NCBI RefSeq assembly: GCF_049651205.1
Contig: NZ_JBASBR010000004.1
Location: forward strand, 310,001 to 374,000
DNA length: 64,000 bases
Reading direction: 5' to 3'
DNA from: Castellaniella sp049651205
GTDB taxonomy: Bacteria; Pseudomonadota; Gammaproteobacteria; Burkholderiales; Burkholderiaceae_B
The first letter of the stretch is position 1, and each line of letters starts with the position of its first letter. The position numbers were made by a program, and so were the translations under genes. This document shows, piece by piece, positions 25,527 through 34,456 of the stretch. The notes under the pieces are model-generated. The model did not search any database. It had not been told where the DNA came from and was given only the letters and a program-made list of their open reading frames with translations.

Positions 25527-26945
25527 TTATCGAAAGCCGCCTTTACCCATCATGCCGCCAAGGCCTTTCATGCCGCCCATGGCGCGCATCATTTTGGCCA
25601 TGCCACCTTTTTTCATCTGTTTCATCATGCCCTGCATTTGCTCAAATTGCTTGAGCATGCGGTTGACTTCCTGAACCGGCACCCCCGACCCTGCGGCAAT
25701 GCGGCGCTTGCGTGAGGCCTTGATGAGTTCGGGTTTGGCACGCTCAAGCGGGGTCATGGAATTGAGGATGCCTTCGGTACGTGCCAGCTGCTTTTCAGCC
25801 TGCCCGCCTTGCACCTGGGAGGCTGCCTGGGCAAACTGTGCCGGGAGTTTTTCGAGCAAAGAACCCATGTCGCCCATTTTCTTGACCTGTTGGAGCTGGT
25901 CGCGAAAATCGTTGAGGTCGAAGCGATTGCCTGATTTAAGTCGTGCCGCCAGCTTTTGAGCCTCGGCAATATCGATATTTTTCTGCGCTTGCTCAACCAG
26001 CGAGACAATATCGCCCATGCCCAAGACGCGCTGTGCCATGCGCTCAGGGTGAAAAGGCTCGAGGCCGTCGAGTTTTTCGGAAACCCCTACAAACTTAAGC
26101 GGTTTACCAGTGATTTGCCGCACGGACAGTGCAGCACCCCCGCGGGCGTCGCCGTCCAGCTTGGTCATTACCACGCCTGTCAGGGGCAAGGCATCAGAAA
26201 ACGCCTTGGCGACATTGACCGCATCCTGACCCTGCATCGCATCCACAACGAAGAGCGTTTCGATGGGATCAAGTTGGCTATGCAACTGACGGATCTCGTC
26301 CATCATGGCCTGATCGATACCCAGACGACCCGCAGTATCGACAATCAGGACATCGTAATGATGGCGCTTGGCATGATCCAGCGCGTTGTGCGCAATATCG
26401 GCCGGCTTTTGCGAAGGATCGGAGGGCAGAAAATCGACCCCCACTTGCGCCGCCACGGTTTTGAGCTGATCGATGGCGGCCGGGCGATAGACGTCGGCAC
26501 TGACCACCAAGACCTTTTTGCGCCCGGTTTTGCGGCCCTGCTGGACGTGGTTGCCTTCGGACAGCCACTTGGCCAGCTTGCCAGTGGTGGTGGTTTTACC
26601 CGCCCCCTGCAAGCCTGCCATCAAAATCACGGCTGGTGGCTGAGCCGCCAGAGAAAGCTCGCCGGCCTCGGTGCCGAGATCGGCGCCCATCAGGCGGGTG
26701 AGTTCTTTATGAACAATACCCACCAGCGCCTGGCCCGGATTAAGGCTGCCGGCAACTTCTTGCCCCAACGCCGCTGTTTTTACGCGGCTGACGAACTCGC
26801 GCACCACTGGCAGGGCGACGTCGGCCTCGAGCAAAGCCAGACGAACCTCTCGCAACATTTCTTGCGTGTTGGCCTCGGTCAGGCGGGCCTCGCCGCGCAT
26901 GGTCTTGACGATGCGCGAGAGACGGGAGGTCAGGTTATCAAGCAT
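25527..26945 (-). CDS. ffh: Signal recognition particle protein Ffh
   Basis: GTPase of the SRP that, with 4.5S RNA and FtsY, targets nascent membrane proteins. The 472-residue product has the N domain, the G domain with GLQGAGKTTTTGKLA, DTAGRLGID and TKLDGDARGGAAL, and a methionine-rich M domain (MLKQFEQMQGMMKQMKKGGM) ending in a Gly/Met tail. The ATG at 26945 gives the family start MLDNLTSRL, with GGAA upstream. It is divergent from the CcsA-like gene. Confidence 0.97.
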   Translation of the reverse strand: MLDNLTSRLSRIVKTMRGEARLTEANTQEMLREVRLALLEADVALPVVREFVSRVKTAALGQEVAGSLNPGQALVGIVHKELTRLMGADLGTEAGELSLAAQPPAVILMAGLQGAGKTTTTGKLAKWLSEGNHVQQGRKTGRKKVLVVSADVYRPAAIDQLKTVAAQVGVDFLPSDPSQKPADIAHNALDHAKRHHYDVLIVDTAGRLGIDQAMMDEIRQLHSQLDPIETLFVVDAMQGQDAVNVAKAFSDALPLTGVVMTKLDGDARGGAALSVRQITGKPLKFVGVSEKLDGLEPFHPERMAQRVLGMGDIVSLVEQAQKNIDIAEAQKLAARLKSGNRFDLNDFRDQLQQVKKMGDMGSLLEKLPAQFAQAASQVQGGQAEKQLARTEGILNSMTPLERAKPELIKASRKRRIAAGSGVPVQEVNRMLKQFEQMQGMMKQMKKGGMAKMMRAMGGMKGLGGMMGKGGFR

Positions 26946-27036
26946 GGCTGGTTCCACAAAACTGGTTGATCTGTCGGCCTGCGCATAAAATGAATGCTTT
27001 TGCGGTGCACGCCGTGCACCTTAGACCAACAGGACT

Positions 27037-27888
27037 ATGTCAGTCAGCATTGTATTTCACTTGCTTGCCGCGCTGGCCTACGCTGCATTGGGCATTGCAT
27101 TATGGCGGCCCATTCTCAAGGCGCAAGACGTCACTCCCAGCTCGGCCCTGGGCCGCAGCTGCCTGCTCGGCGCCATCGCCTTGCACGGCATAGGGTTGCT
27201 GGCAGCCATTATTGTGCCCAAGGGCCTGTATTTAAGTTGGGCACTGGCCTTGTCGGCTGCCATCTGGCTGGGCATGATCGTTTTTTGGATAGAAAACTTT
27301 CTGCTGCGCCTGGATAGCTTACTGCTATTACTGCTGCCGGCAGCGGCTTTCATCAGCCTGCTGGCAGGTGTGTTTCCACAGGGATATCTGGTACCACACG
27401 CCAACAGCGACTGGCTGCGCGTTCATCTGCTGATCGCCATGACAGCCTACGGCCTGATCACAGTGGCGGCCCTGCATGCGATGCTGATGACGGTTCTGGA
27501 TCGCCACCTGCACCGCCCGATCGAATCCATGGGGCAACAAAGCGCACTGGATCGGGCCATGGGGGCCATGCCGGCCCTGCTGACCCTCGAACAACTGCTG
27601 TTTCGCCTGATCTGGATCGGGTTTGGCGTGCTGACGCTAACGGTGATCACCGGTATTGTCGTGTCCCTGCGTCTCACCGGGCATGCCCTGCCCATGGACC
27701 ACAAAACCGTGTTTACGCTGCTGTCGTGGGTCACTTTTGGCGTGCTGCTGGCAGGCCGCCAGATCAAGGGCTGGCGCGGGCGTATCGCCTTGCGCTGGAC
27801 ACTGGCCGGTTTTGCTTTTTTGTTGCTGTCCTACACAGGCAGCCGTTTTGTTCTCGAAGTCATTCTCCACAGAGGCTCTCTTGGGTAA
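27037..27888 (+). CDS. CcsA/YpjD-family cytochrome c assembly membrane protein
   Basis: A 283-residue polytopic membrane protein with about eight helices, of the HemX/YpjD branch of the cytochrome c assembly (CcsA/CcmC) family. Conserved-looking histidines fall in RVHLLIAMTAYGL, LHAMLMTVLDRHLHR and MDHKTVFTLLSW, the pattern expected for haem handling. The tryptophan-rich WWD motif of true CcmC is not visible, so a direct role in haem export is uncertain. It is divergent from ffh and overlaps the next gene by 8 nt. Confidence 0.83.
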   Translation: MSVSIVFHLLAALAYAALGIALWRPILKAQDVTPSSALGRSCLLGAIALHGIGLLAAIIVPKGLYLSWALALSAAIWLGMIVFWIENFLLRLDSLLLLLLPAAAFISLLAGVFPQGYLVPHANSDWLRVHLLIAMTAYGLITVAALHAMLMTVLDRHLHRPIESMGQQSALDRAMGAMPALLTLEQLLFRLIWIGFGVLTLTVITGIVVSLRLTGHALPMDHKTVFTLLSWVTFGVLLAGRQIKGWRGRIALRWTLAGFAFLLLSYTGSRFVLEVILHRGSLG

Positions 27889-28129
27889 GTTCTTGTTATG
27901 GGCCGTCATTATCCTGGCCGTCCTGCTGGTATCCCGCATCCTTAGTCACCAAAAGGCCGCCGCCAGGCAAGCCGCAGGCCGCCGCCAGGACGCCGACACC
28001 CGCCTGGCCGCAGAATCGATGGTGCGATGTGCGCACTGCCACATTTTTTTGCCACGATCCGAAGCCTACATGAGCCAGGGCAAAACCTGGTGCAGTGCCG
28101 ACCACGCCCGCCTGGGGCTAAAAAAGTAG
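27881..28129 (+). CDS. PP0621-family small membrane-anchored zinc-ribbon-like protein
   Basis: An 82-residue protein starting at TTG (27881), with AGAGG about 5 nt upstream, overlapping the end of the CcsA-like gene. It starts MGKFLLWAVIILAVLLVSRI, one membrane helix, followed by an Arg/Ala/Gln linker and a C-terminal CAHCHIFLPRSEAY...WCSADH segment. The CxxC plus Cys/His pattern suggests a small metal-binding fold. The family is recognised but has no known function. ampD follows after 6 nt, so the three genes form an operon. Confidence 0.8.
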   Translation: MGKFLLWAVIILAVLLVSRILSHQKAAARQAAGRRQDADTRLAAESMVRCAHCHIFLPRSEAYMSQGKTWCSADHARLGLKK

Positions 28130-28135
28130 GGCGCC

Positions 28136-28729
28136 ATGGCAAACGCACCGGACACCCCGGCAGCCAAGCAGCTTTTTAGCGCTTTGCCTGCCATCGGTGC
28201 AGACGGCTGGCTGCCGTCCGGGCCGGGGGTATTGCATCGGCCATCGCCCAACCACGACGCACGGCCCAACGCCGAAGATCCCTATCTGCTGGTGATCCAC
28301 AACATCAGCCTGCCGCCCGGCGTGTTTCAGGGCAACTGCATCATCGATTTTTTTCAGAACTGCCTGGATATCAATGCCGACCCCTGGTTTGAGAATATCC
28401 GCGACGTTCATGTCTCTGCACATTTCCTGATCCGCCGCGACGGGGCAATTGTCCAGTTTGTGCCCACGGTGCTGCGCGCCTGGCATGCGGGTGTATCTGT
28501 CTTCGAAGGACGAGAGCACTGCAACGATTTTTCCATCGGCATCGAGCTTGAGGGGGCCGACACCGTGCCCTACACCGATGCGCAATACGCACGCCTGGAT
28601 CAATTGGCCGATGTGATCCGCACCCGCCACCCGATCTGCGCCGTACAGGGGCACCAGCACATCGCCCCCGGACGCAAGACAGATCCGGGCGAGGCCTTTG
28701 ACTGGGCACGGTTTCAGGGTAAACGGTAA
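28136..28729 (+). CDS. ampD: 1,6-anhydro-N-acetylmuramyl-L-alanine amidase AmpD
   Basis: Cytosolic zinc amidase that cleaves the stem peptide from 1,6-anhydromuropeptides during cell-wall recycling; its loss can derepress AmpC beta-lactamases. The 197-residue product has zinc-ligand regions VIHNISLPPG and GHQHIAPGRKTDPG, plus SAHFLIRRDG and the WHAGVS element. No signal peptide is present, in agreement with cytosolic AmpD and not AmiD. It is the last gene of the ccsA-like/PP0621 unit. Confidence 0.95.
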   Translation: MANAPDTPAAKQLFSALPAIGADGWLPSGPGVLHRPSPNHDARPNAEDPYLLVIHNISLPPGVFQGNCIIDFFQNCLDINADPWFENIRDVHVSAHFLIRRDGAIVQFVPTVLRAWHAGVSVFEGREHCNDFSIGIELEGADTVPYTDAQYARLDQLADVIRTRHPICAVQGHQHIAPGRKTDPGEAFDWARFQGKR

Positions 28730-28768
28730 AGGGCAGCCACCTGACGCGGCCGCCCGGATTGAGCCAAA

Positions 28769-29632
28769 TCAGGCTTTCAGTGCTGCAGCGTGATGCGCGA
28801 TGTGGTCGCCGATAAAGTTGGCAATAAAGTAATAGCTGTGATCATGCCCAGGATGGCGCCGAAGGGTTAAAGGATGGTTGCTGCCCTGGCAGGCGGCCTC
28901 CAAGAGCTCCGGGCGCAGCTGTGCAGTTAAAAACTCATCGTCCAAGCCCTGATCCACCAGGATGGGCAGACGCTCAGGCAAGACTGTCTGGATCAGTTCG
29001 ACTGCATCCCATTGGGCCCAACCGGAGCGATCATCACCTAGATAAGCGGCAAAGGCTTTTTGCCCCCAAGCCACCTGTGACGGCGCCACAATAGGGGCAA
29101 GCGCAGACACACTGCAGTATCGGCCCGGATGGCGCATGGCCGTTACCAGCGCCCCATGACCGCCCATTGAATGCCCGGAGATACTGCGCCGGCCAGACGT
29201 TGAGAAATGCTGCTGGATCAAATCCGGTAGTTCCTGGGCGATGTAATCCTGCATGCGGTAATGCGTCGACCACGGCGCCTGGCTGGCATTCAGATAAAAG
29301 CCTGCTCCCTGGCCGAGGTCGTACGCCTCGTCATCGGCCACTTGCTGGCCACGCGGGCTGGTATCCGGGGCCACCACGATCAGTCCGTGCAAAGCGGCAT
29401 AGGCCTGGGCTCCCGCCTTGCTAATGAAATTTTGTTCAGTGCAGGTAAGGCCTGACAGCCAGTACAACACCGGGCAGGGTTCACCACGCAGGGCGGCGGC
29501 CGGCTGATACACGGCAAACCGCATGGTGCAGCCCAGGACGGCAGACTCATGTTGCCAGACTTCCTGGCGTCCACCAAAACTGGCATGCTGCTCGACACAG
29601 CGCAGGGCTTCCTGACCCGAAAGATTGGTCAT
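28769..29632 (-). CDS. fghA: S-formylglutathione hydrolase
   Basis: Hydrolyses S-formylglutathione to formate and glutathione, the second step of glutathione-dependent formaldehyde detoxification. The 287-residue product has the esterase-D fold with GHSMGGHGAL as nucleophile motif, the acid in LVDQGLDDEFL, and HPGHDHSYYF for the histidine. The ATG at 29632 has AAAGGA 9 nt upstream. It lies 75 bp downstream of adhC, which makes its substrate, so the pair is probably one transcript. Confidence 0.96.
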   Translation of the reverse strand: MTNLSGQEALRCVEQHASFGGRQEVWQHESAVLGCTMRFAVYQPAAALRGEPCPVLYWLSGLTCTEQNFISKAGAQAYAALHGLIVVAPDTSPRGQQVADDEAYDLGQGAGFYLNASQAPWSTHYRMQDYIAQELPDLIQQHFSTSGRRSISGHSMGGHGALVTAMRHPGRYCSVSALAPIVAPSQVAWGQKAFAAYLGDDRSGWAQWDAVELIQTVLPERLPILVDQGLDDEFLTAQLRPELLEAACQGSNHPLTLRRHPGHDHSYYFIANFIGDHIAHHAAALKA

Positions 29633-29707
29633 AGGGGATGATCCTTTAAAAAGGGCGCAAGAACCCGCACCCTCCGGTATTGAAGGGGGGGCTGATGGCC
29701 GGGTAAA

Positions 29708-30817
29708 TCAGTAATGCACAACCGAACGGATCGATTTGCCTTCGTGCATGAGGTCGAACGCCTGGTTAATCCCGTCGAGCCCCATGGTGTGCGTCACAAA
29801 CGGTGCCAGATCGATATCGCCACGCATGGCTTCTTGCACCATACCGGGCAGTTGCGAACGCCCCTTGACGCCACCAAAGGCCGTGCCACGCCAGGAACGC
29901 CCGGTGACCAGCTGGAACGGCCGGGTGGAGATCTCTTGCCCCGCCCCCGCCACACCAATAATGATGGACTGGCCCCACCCGCGATGGGCGGACTCAAGCG
30001 CGGCCCGCATGACATTGACGTTGCCAATGCACTCGAAGCTGTGATCCACGCCCCAGCCCGTCATGCCGACAATAACTTGCTGGATGGGTTCGGTGTGGTC
30101 TTTGGGATTGACGCAATCGGTGGCGCCAAACACCTTGGCCAGCGCAAATTTATCGGGATTGGTATCCACGGCAATGATACGGCCGGCACCTGCCTGGCGC
30201 GCGCCCTGCACCACCGCCAGACCGATGCCGCCCAGGCCAAATACCGCAACCGTATCACCTGGCTGCACCTTGGCTGTATTGCGTACTGCGCCAATACCAG
30301 TGGTTACCCCGCAGCCCAGCAGGCAAACCTGCTCTGGATTGGCGTGCGGATCAATCTTGGCCAGCGAGACTTCGGCAACCACCGTGTACTCGCTGAAGGT
30401 GGAGCAACCCATGTAGTGATAAATGGGCTGCCCCTGATAGGAAAACCGCGTGGTGCCGTCAGGCATCAGCCCCTTGCCTTGGGTGGCGCGCACAGACACG
30501 CACAGATTGGTTTTGCCGGACTTGCAAAACAGGCACTCACCGCACTCGGCGGTATACAGCGGGATGACGTGATCGCCAGGCGCCACGCTGGTGACGCCCT
30601 CGCCCACCTGCACCACCACGCCGGCGCCTTCGTGCCCCAGCACTGCGGGAAATACGCCTTCAGGGTCATCGCCACTGAGGGTGAAGGCATCGGTATGGCA
30701 AATGCCCGTATGGCTGATTTTGATCAGGACTTCGCCCTTGCGGGGCGGCTCGACATCGATCTCAACGATCTGCAGAGGCTTTCCGGCCTCAAAGGCCACA
30801 GCAGCACGGGATTTCAT
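29708..30817 (-). CDS. adhC: S-(hydroxymethyl)glutathione dehydrogenase / class III alcohol dehydrogenase
   Basis: Zinc- and NAD-dependent oxidation of S-hydroxymethylglutathione, the first enzymatic step of formaldehyde removal; it also reduces S-nitrosoglutathione. The 369-residue product has the catalytic-zinc region GICHTDAFTLSG and GHEGAG, the structural zinc cysteines CGECLFCKSGKTNLC, and the NAD-fold GLGGIGLAV. It ends SIRSVVHY as usual. The frame is open to 30967, but the ATG at 30817 with GGAG 8 nt upstream gives the family start MKSRAAVAFEAG. Confidence 0.97.
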   Translation of the reverse strand: MKSRAAVAFEAGKPLQIVEIDVEPPRKGEVLIKISHTGICHTDAFTLSGDDPEGVFPAVLGHEGAGVVVQVGEGVTSVAPGDHVIPLYTAECGECLFCKSGKTNLCVSVRATQGKGLMPDGTTRFSYQGQPIYHYMGCSTFSEYTVVAEVSLAKIDPHANPEQVCLLGCGVTTGIGAVRNTAKVQPGDTVAVFGLGGIGLAVVQGARQAGAGRIIAVDTNPDKFALAKVFGATDCVNPKDHTEPIQQVIVGMTGWGVDHSFECIGNVNVMRAALESAHRGWGQSIIIGVAGAGQEISTRPFQLVTGRSWRGTAFGGVKGRSQLPGMVQEAMRGDIDLAPFVTHTMGLDGINQAFDLMHEGKSIRSVVHY

Positions 30818-30980
30818 CAGCAAGACTCCGGTTTGTTCAACATCACGAGGGGAAGAGCCGATTATGGCCAGAAGCTCGGGATAAGACAAACCGGGCCACG
30901 GCCATGCATCAACACTCCATAGCACAAGGCCGGGCTGATCCGCGAGGACCCACCCGGCCTTGCGCAAGCGCTGGTTTAAA

Positions 30981-32885
30981 TCAGGCGCTCAGCAGCAGCG
31001 CGTTCAGGCGTTTCACAAACGCTGCCGGATCCTTGAGGGCTGCGCCTTCGGCCAGCATGGCCTGATCCAGCAGCAATGCCGCCCACTCGCCAAAGGTGGC
31101 ATCGGGCTGGGCTTCGAGACGCTTGACCAAGGCATGCTGTGGATTAACCTCCAGGATGGGTTTGACATCCGGGGCCTCCTGGCCGGCGGCCTTGAGCATG
31201 CGCAGCAGATGCGGGCTCAGCTCGTTTTCGTCTACCACGACGCAAGCGGGAGAATCCACCAACCGGGCGGTAGAGCGAACTTCTTTGACACGATCACCCA
31301 ATGCCGCCTTAAGACGCTCGATGGTGGGCTTGAACGCTTCGGCCACTTCGGCCTGCTGTTTCTTTTCGTCTTCGTCAGCCAGCGCGTCAAGATCAAGCCC
31401 GCCTTTGGCTACCGATGCCAGCGACTTGCCTTCGAACTCGCGCAGGTGGGACAACATCCACTCATCGACACGGTCGGACAACAGCAACACTTCGATGCCC
31501 TTGCGACGGAAAACTTCGAGGTGCGGGCTATGAGCGGCCGCCGCATAGGAATCAGCGCTGAGATAATAAATCTTGTCCTGGCCTTCTTTGAGACGGCCGA
31601 TGTAATCAGCCAGCGACACGGTCTGGACGGGGCTGTCGGTATAGGTGGAAGCAAAGCGCAACAGGCCAGCGATCCGGTCTTTGTTGGCGGGGTCTTCACC
31701 CATCCCTTCTTTAAGCACCTGGCCAAACTGCGACCAGAACTCGGCATATTGCTCGGGCTTGTCTTTGATCAGGTCATCCAGCAGGCCCAGGATGCGCTTG
31801 GCGCTACCTTCGCGAATGGAACGCACATCCCGGCTTTCTTGCAGGATCTCACGCGAGACGTTAAGCGGCAGATCGGCAGAATCCACCACCCCCCGCACAA
31901 ACCGCAGATAGGCCGGCAGCAGTTGCTCGGCATCATCCATGATAAACACACGCTTGATGTACAGCTTCACACCACGGCGGGCATCCCGATCATAAAGATC
32001 AAAGGGGGCACGCTTGGGGATATACAGCAGCTGGGTGTACTCGCTGCGGCCTTCCACCCGGTTGTGCGTCCAGGCCAGGGGGTCGTCAAAATCGTGGGCA
32101 ATGTGCTTGTAAAACTCTTGGTATTGTTCGTCAGTGATATCCGACTTGCTGCGCGTCCACAGGGCGTTGGCCTGGTTGACGGTTTCCCACTCGTCGCGGG
32201 TCACATGCTCGGATTTTTCGGCGTCCCATTCCTCTTTTTTCATCTGGATGGGCAAGGAGATGTGATCCGAATACCGACGCAGGACATCACGCAGTTTCCA
32301 GCCCGACAAGAACTCGTCTTCGTCGGCACGTAGCGTCAGGGTAACGGACGTGCCGCGCTGCGCGCGATCAATCGCCGACACCGAGAATTCACCCTGGCCA
32401 TCAGACTCCCAGAGCACGCCCTCAGAAGCAGGCAGGCCAGCACGACGACTGCTGACCGACACTTTTTCGGCCACGATGAAGGAGGAATAAAACCCCACCC
32501 CGAACTGGCCAATCAGTTGCGCATCTTTTTGCTTGTCGCCCGTCAGCTGCGAGAAGAATTCGCGCGTGCCAGAGCGGGCAATCGTGCCCAGATTGGCAAC
32601 AGCCTCGTCGCGCGACAGGCCAATGCCGTTATCGCTAATGGTGATGGTACGGGCATCCTTGTCAAACTCAACTTGAATGCGCAAGTCGGTGTCGCCCTCG
32701 AACAGATCCGGGTGATCAATGGCCTCGAAGCGCAGCTTATCGCAGGCGTCGGACGCATTGGAGACAAGTTCTCGCAGGAAGATTTCCTTGTTGCTATACA
32801 AGGAATGGATCATCAGATGCAGCAGCTGCTTGACTTCAGCCTGAAAGCCCAGGGTTTCAGAGGCTTGAGATTCGGTTTGGCTCAT
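30981..32885 (-). CDS. htpG: Molecular chaperone HtpG (Hsp90)
   Basis: Cytosolic ATP-dependent Hsp90 chaperone. The 634-residue product has the N-terminal Bergerat ATP fold (LRELVSNASDACDKLRF, DNGIGLSRDEA, GQFGVGFYS), the middle domain (YIKRVFIMDDAEQLLPAYLR) and the C-terminal dimerisation domain. Length is that of bacterial HtpG. A near-perfect sigma-32 promoter lies 75 bp upstream, so heat induction is expected. Confidence 0.98.
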   Translation of the reverse strand: MSQTESQASETLGFQAEVKQLLHLMIHSLYSNKEIFLRELVSNASDACDKLRFEAIDHPDLFEGDTDLRIQVEFDKDARTITISDNGIGLSRDEAVANLGTIARSGTREFFSQLTGDKQKDAQLIGQFGVGFYSSFIVAEKVSVSSRRAGLPASEGVLWESDGQGEFSVSAIDRAQRGTSVTLTLRADEDEFLSGWKLRDVLRRYSDHISLPIQMKKEEWDAEKSEHVTRDEWETVNQANALWTRSKSDITDEQYQEFYKHIAHDFDDPLAWTHNRVEGRSEYTQLLYIPKRAPFDLYDRDARRGVKLYIKRVFIMDDAEQLLPAYLRFVRGVVDSADLPLNVSREILQESRDVRSIREGSAKRILGLLDDLIKDKPEQYAEFWSQFGQVLKEGMGEDPANKDRIAGLLRFASTYTDSPVQTVSLADYIGRLKEGQDKIYYLSADSYAAAAHSPHLEVFRRKGIEVLLLSDRVDEWMLSHLREFEGKSLASVAKGGLDLDALADEDEKKQQAEVAEAFKPTIERLKAALGDRVKEVRSTARLVDSPACVVVDENELSPHLLRMLKAAGQEAPDVKPILEVNPQHALVKRLEAQPDATFGEWAALLLDQAMLAEGAALKDPAAFVKRLNALLLSA

Positions 32886-32960
32886 GGTGCGTAAATTTGG
32901 ACAGTTGGAAAAAAAGGGGCACGCAGCCCGCCAGAAACGGGCTTAAGCCCACTGATGTGC

Positions 32961-32988
32961 AAATGGGGCCAACTGCGTTTTTTTCAAG
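32961..32988 (-). promoter_or_regulatory. Sigma-32 (heat-shock) promoter for htpG
   Basis: Reading on the minus strand, CTTGAAA (32988-32982) and CCCCATTT (32968-32961) are separated by 13 bp. This matches the sigma-32 consensus CTTGAAA-N(11-16)-CCCCATNT at every defined base. The site is 75 bp before the htpG ATG, and its -35 overlaps the last codon and stop of the upstream mscS-family gene. Confidence 0.9.
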
Positions 32989-34168
32989 AGGGGTCTGACA
33001 ATGGCGGCAGGCCGGGTGGTGCCGGCGGCAAACGGCCGGCGGGGGCGCCGGATACGGCTTCAGGCCCTTTTCCCGCCACAGCCAATTGCGGCATGTCGAT
33101 GGTCGACACCGGCCCGGTAAGCTGAGCGCCGTGATTGCGGATGATGTCGCCAATCTTCAGTAAGACGTCTTCCTGCACATCCATGTACTCGTTGTAATCC
33201 GTGCTTTCCGTGAATGCATACAAGGACAGCTTGAGCGAATAGCTGCCACAACTGCTGAAATTGAAGGCAAAGAAATCATGCCTGATGCCTGGGTGGCCGG
33301 CCAGCAGCGCCCGGCCATCAGCCACGATGTCACGCACGGCATCCATATCGGCATAGCGGATGTGGATGTCTTCCATGATGCGCCGCGCCGTCATGCGGGT
33401 ATGGTTGATCACAGACTCTGTATTGAATTTGGCGTTGGGCACGTAAAAGGGCTTGCAATCGAAGCCGATCAGCCGGGTGGCGCGCCAGCCAATATGCTCT
33501 ACCCCACCCGCCAGATCAGTGCCCGGAATGATGATGTACTCACCCACCTTGAAAGGCCGACTGGCAAAGATGGTCAACCCGCCCAGCAGGTTGGCCACCA
33601 GGCTTTGCGCAGCAAAACCCACGGCGATACCGCCCATGCCACCAAAGGCCAGCAAGCCGGCAATCGAAAACCCCAGGGACTGCATGATCATCAGCATGGC
33701 AGTAATGACCACCGACGCTTTACTGAGTTTGCCGATGGCATCCGCCGCGGTGGGGTCGAGTTCTCGGCCGCGCGCCCGGGCACGATCCAGCAAATTAAAC
33801 TGGATCTGATTGACGGCCCGCAACAAAAACCACATCCCGATCAGGATGACCAACACATCGCGCACCGGCCCGATCCCGTGAGCCAGCACAGAACTCTCGG
33901 CCAGATCGCTATCGTGCTGCACCAACAAGCTGCCGGCAAGGGCGATTCCCAGCACCCAGATCAGCACCTGGGCCGGGATTTCTATCCCCGACAACAGGCC
34001 ATGCGCCCAAACGTGGCGTGCCGGATGCAAACGCCTGACAACACGTGCCAACAGCATCCGCAAAACGGTACCCAGCACCAGAGCGGCCAGCACCGTAAAA
34101 AAAACCAGGATACCAGCCTCCCACTCCTGATAGATCGACATGAATTGCTGGAGCAGGGTGTGTGCCAT
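32984..34168 (-). CDS. MscS-family mechanosensitive ion channel
   Basis: A 394-residue small-conductance mechanosensitive channel homologue in the inner membrane, protecting against osmotic downshock. Four or five hydrophobic helices precede the pore-lining helix with the Gly/Ala-rich segment FGGMGGIAVGFAAQSLVANLL, followed by the beta domain (FKVGEYIIIPG, WRATRLIGFDCKPFYVPN). The C-terminus is a proline-rich tail. Its length, above E. coli MscS (286), resembles YnaI-type channels. The ATG at 34168 is chosen over the TTG one codon earlier; GGA lies about 10 nt upstream. Its end contains the -35 of the htpG heat-shock promoter. Confidence 0.9.
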   Translation of the reverse strand: MAHTLLQQFMSIYQEWEAGILVFFTVLAALVLGTVLRMLLARVVRRLHPARHVWAHGLLSGIEIPAQVLIWVLGIALAGSLLVQHDSDLAESSVLAHGIGPVRDVLVILIGMWFLLRAVNQIQFNLLDRARARGRELDPTAADAIGKLSKASVVITAMLMIMQSLGFSIAGLLAFGGMGGIAVGFAAQSLVANLLGGLTIFASRPFKVGEYIIIPGTDLAGGVEHIGWRATRLIGFDCKPFYVPNAKFNTESVINHTRMTARRIMEDIHIRYADMDAVRDIVADGRALLAGHPGIRHDFFAFNFSSCGSYSLKLSLYAFTESTDYNEYMDVQEDVLLKIGDIIRNHGAQLTGPVSTIDMPQLAVAGKGPEAVSGAPAGRLPPAPPGLPPLSDPS

Positions 34169-34311
34169 CAAATTGATTTTCCTTATTTGTCCAGGGGTTG
34201 ATCACCAGTGTAACGGCCCTATTGGAGACATTTCAAACCGGACCCCACCGCAAAAATCAGGATACGATCGCCCGCGAAACACACAAGCCCAGGCGGGACA
34301 TTGCAGTCGCA

Positions 34312-34342
34312 TTATTTGCAAAGGCAAATAAGCGCTATTTGC
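34312..34342. repeat. Three alternating TATTTGC heptamers upstream of the chemoreceptor
   Basis: TTATTTGC (34312-34319), GCAAATAA (34324-34331) and TATTTGC (34336-34342) occur as direct-inverted-direct copies, spaced 11-12 bp, about one helical turn. They make two overlapping palindromes. They lie 115-145 bp before the chemoreceptor ATG in a non-coding 288-bp gap and look like an operator, but I recognise no specific regulator. Confidence 0.55.
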
Positions 34343-34456
34343 AATACTCATGCTTCCATACCCTTAAGCATCGGGCATTTGTACCGTTACCCGAAACGAG
34401 GCCTGGCGTACTTCTGATACGCATGACAACCTTACTGGCCACCGGAGACACACCTT

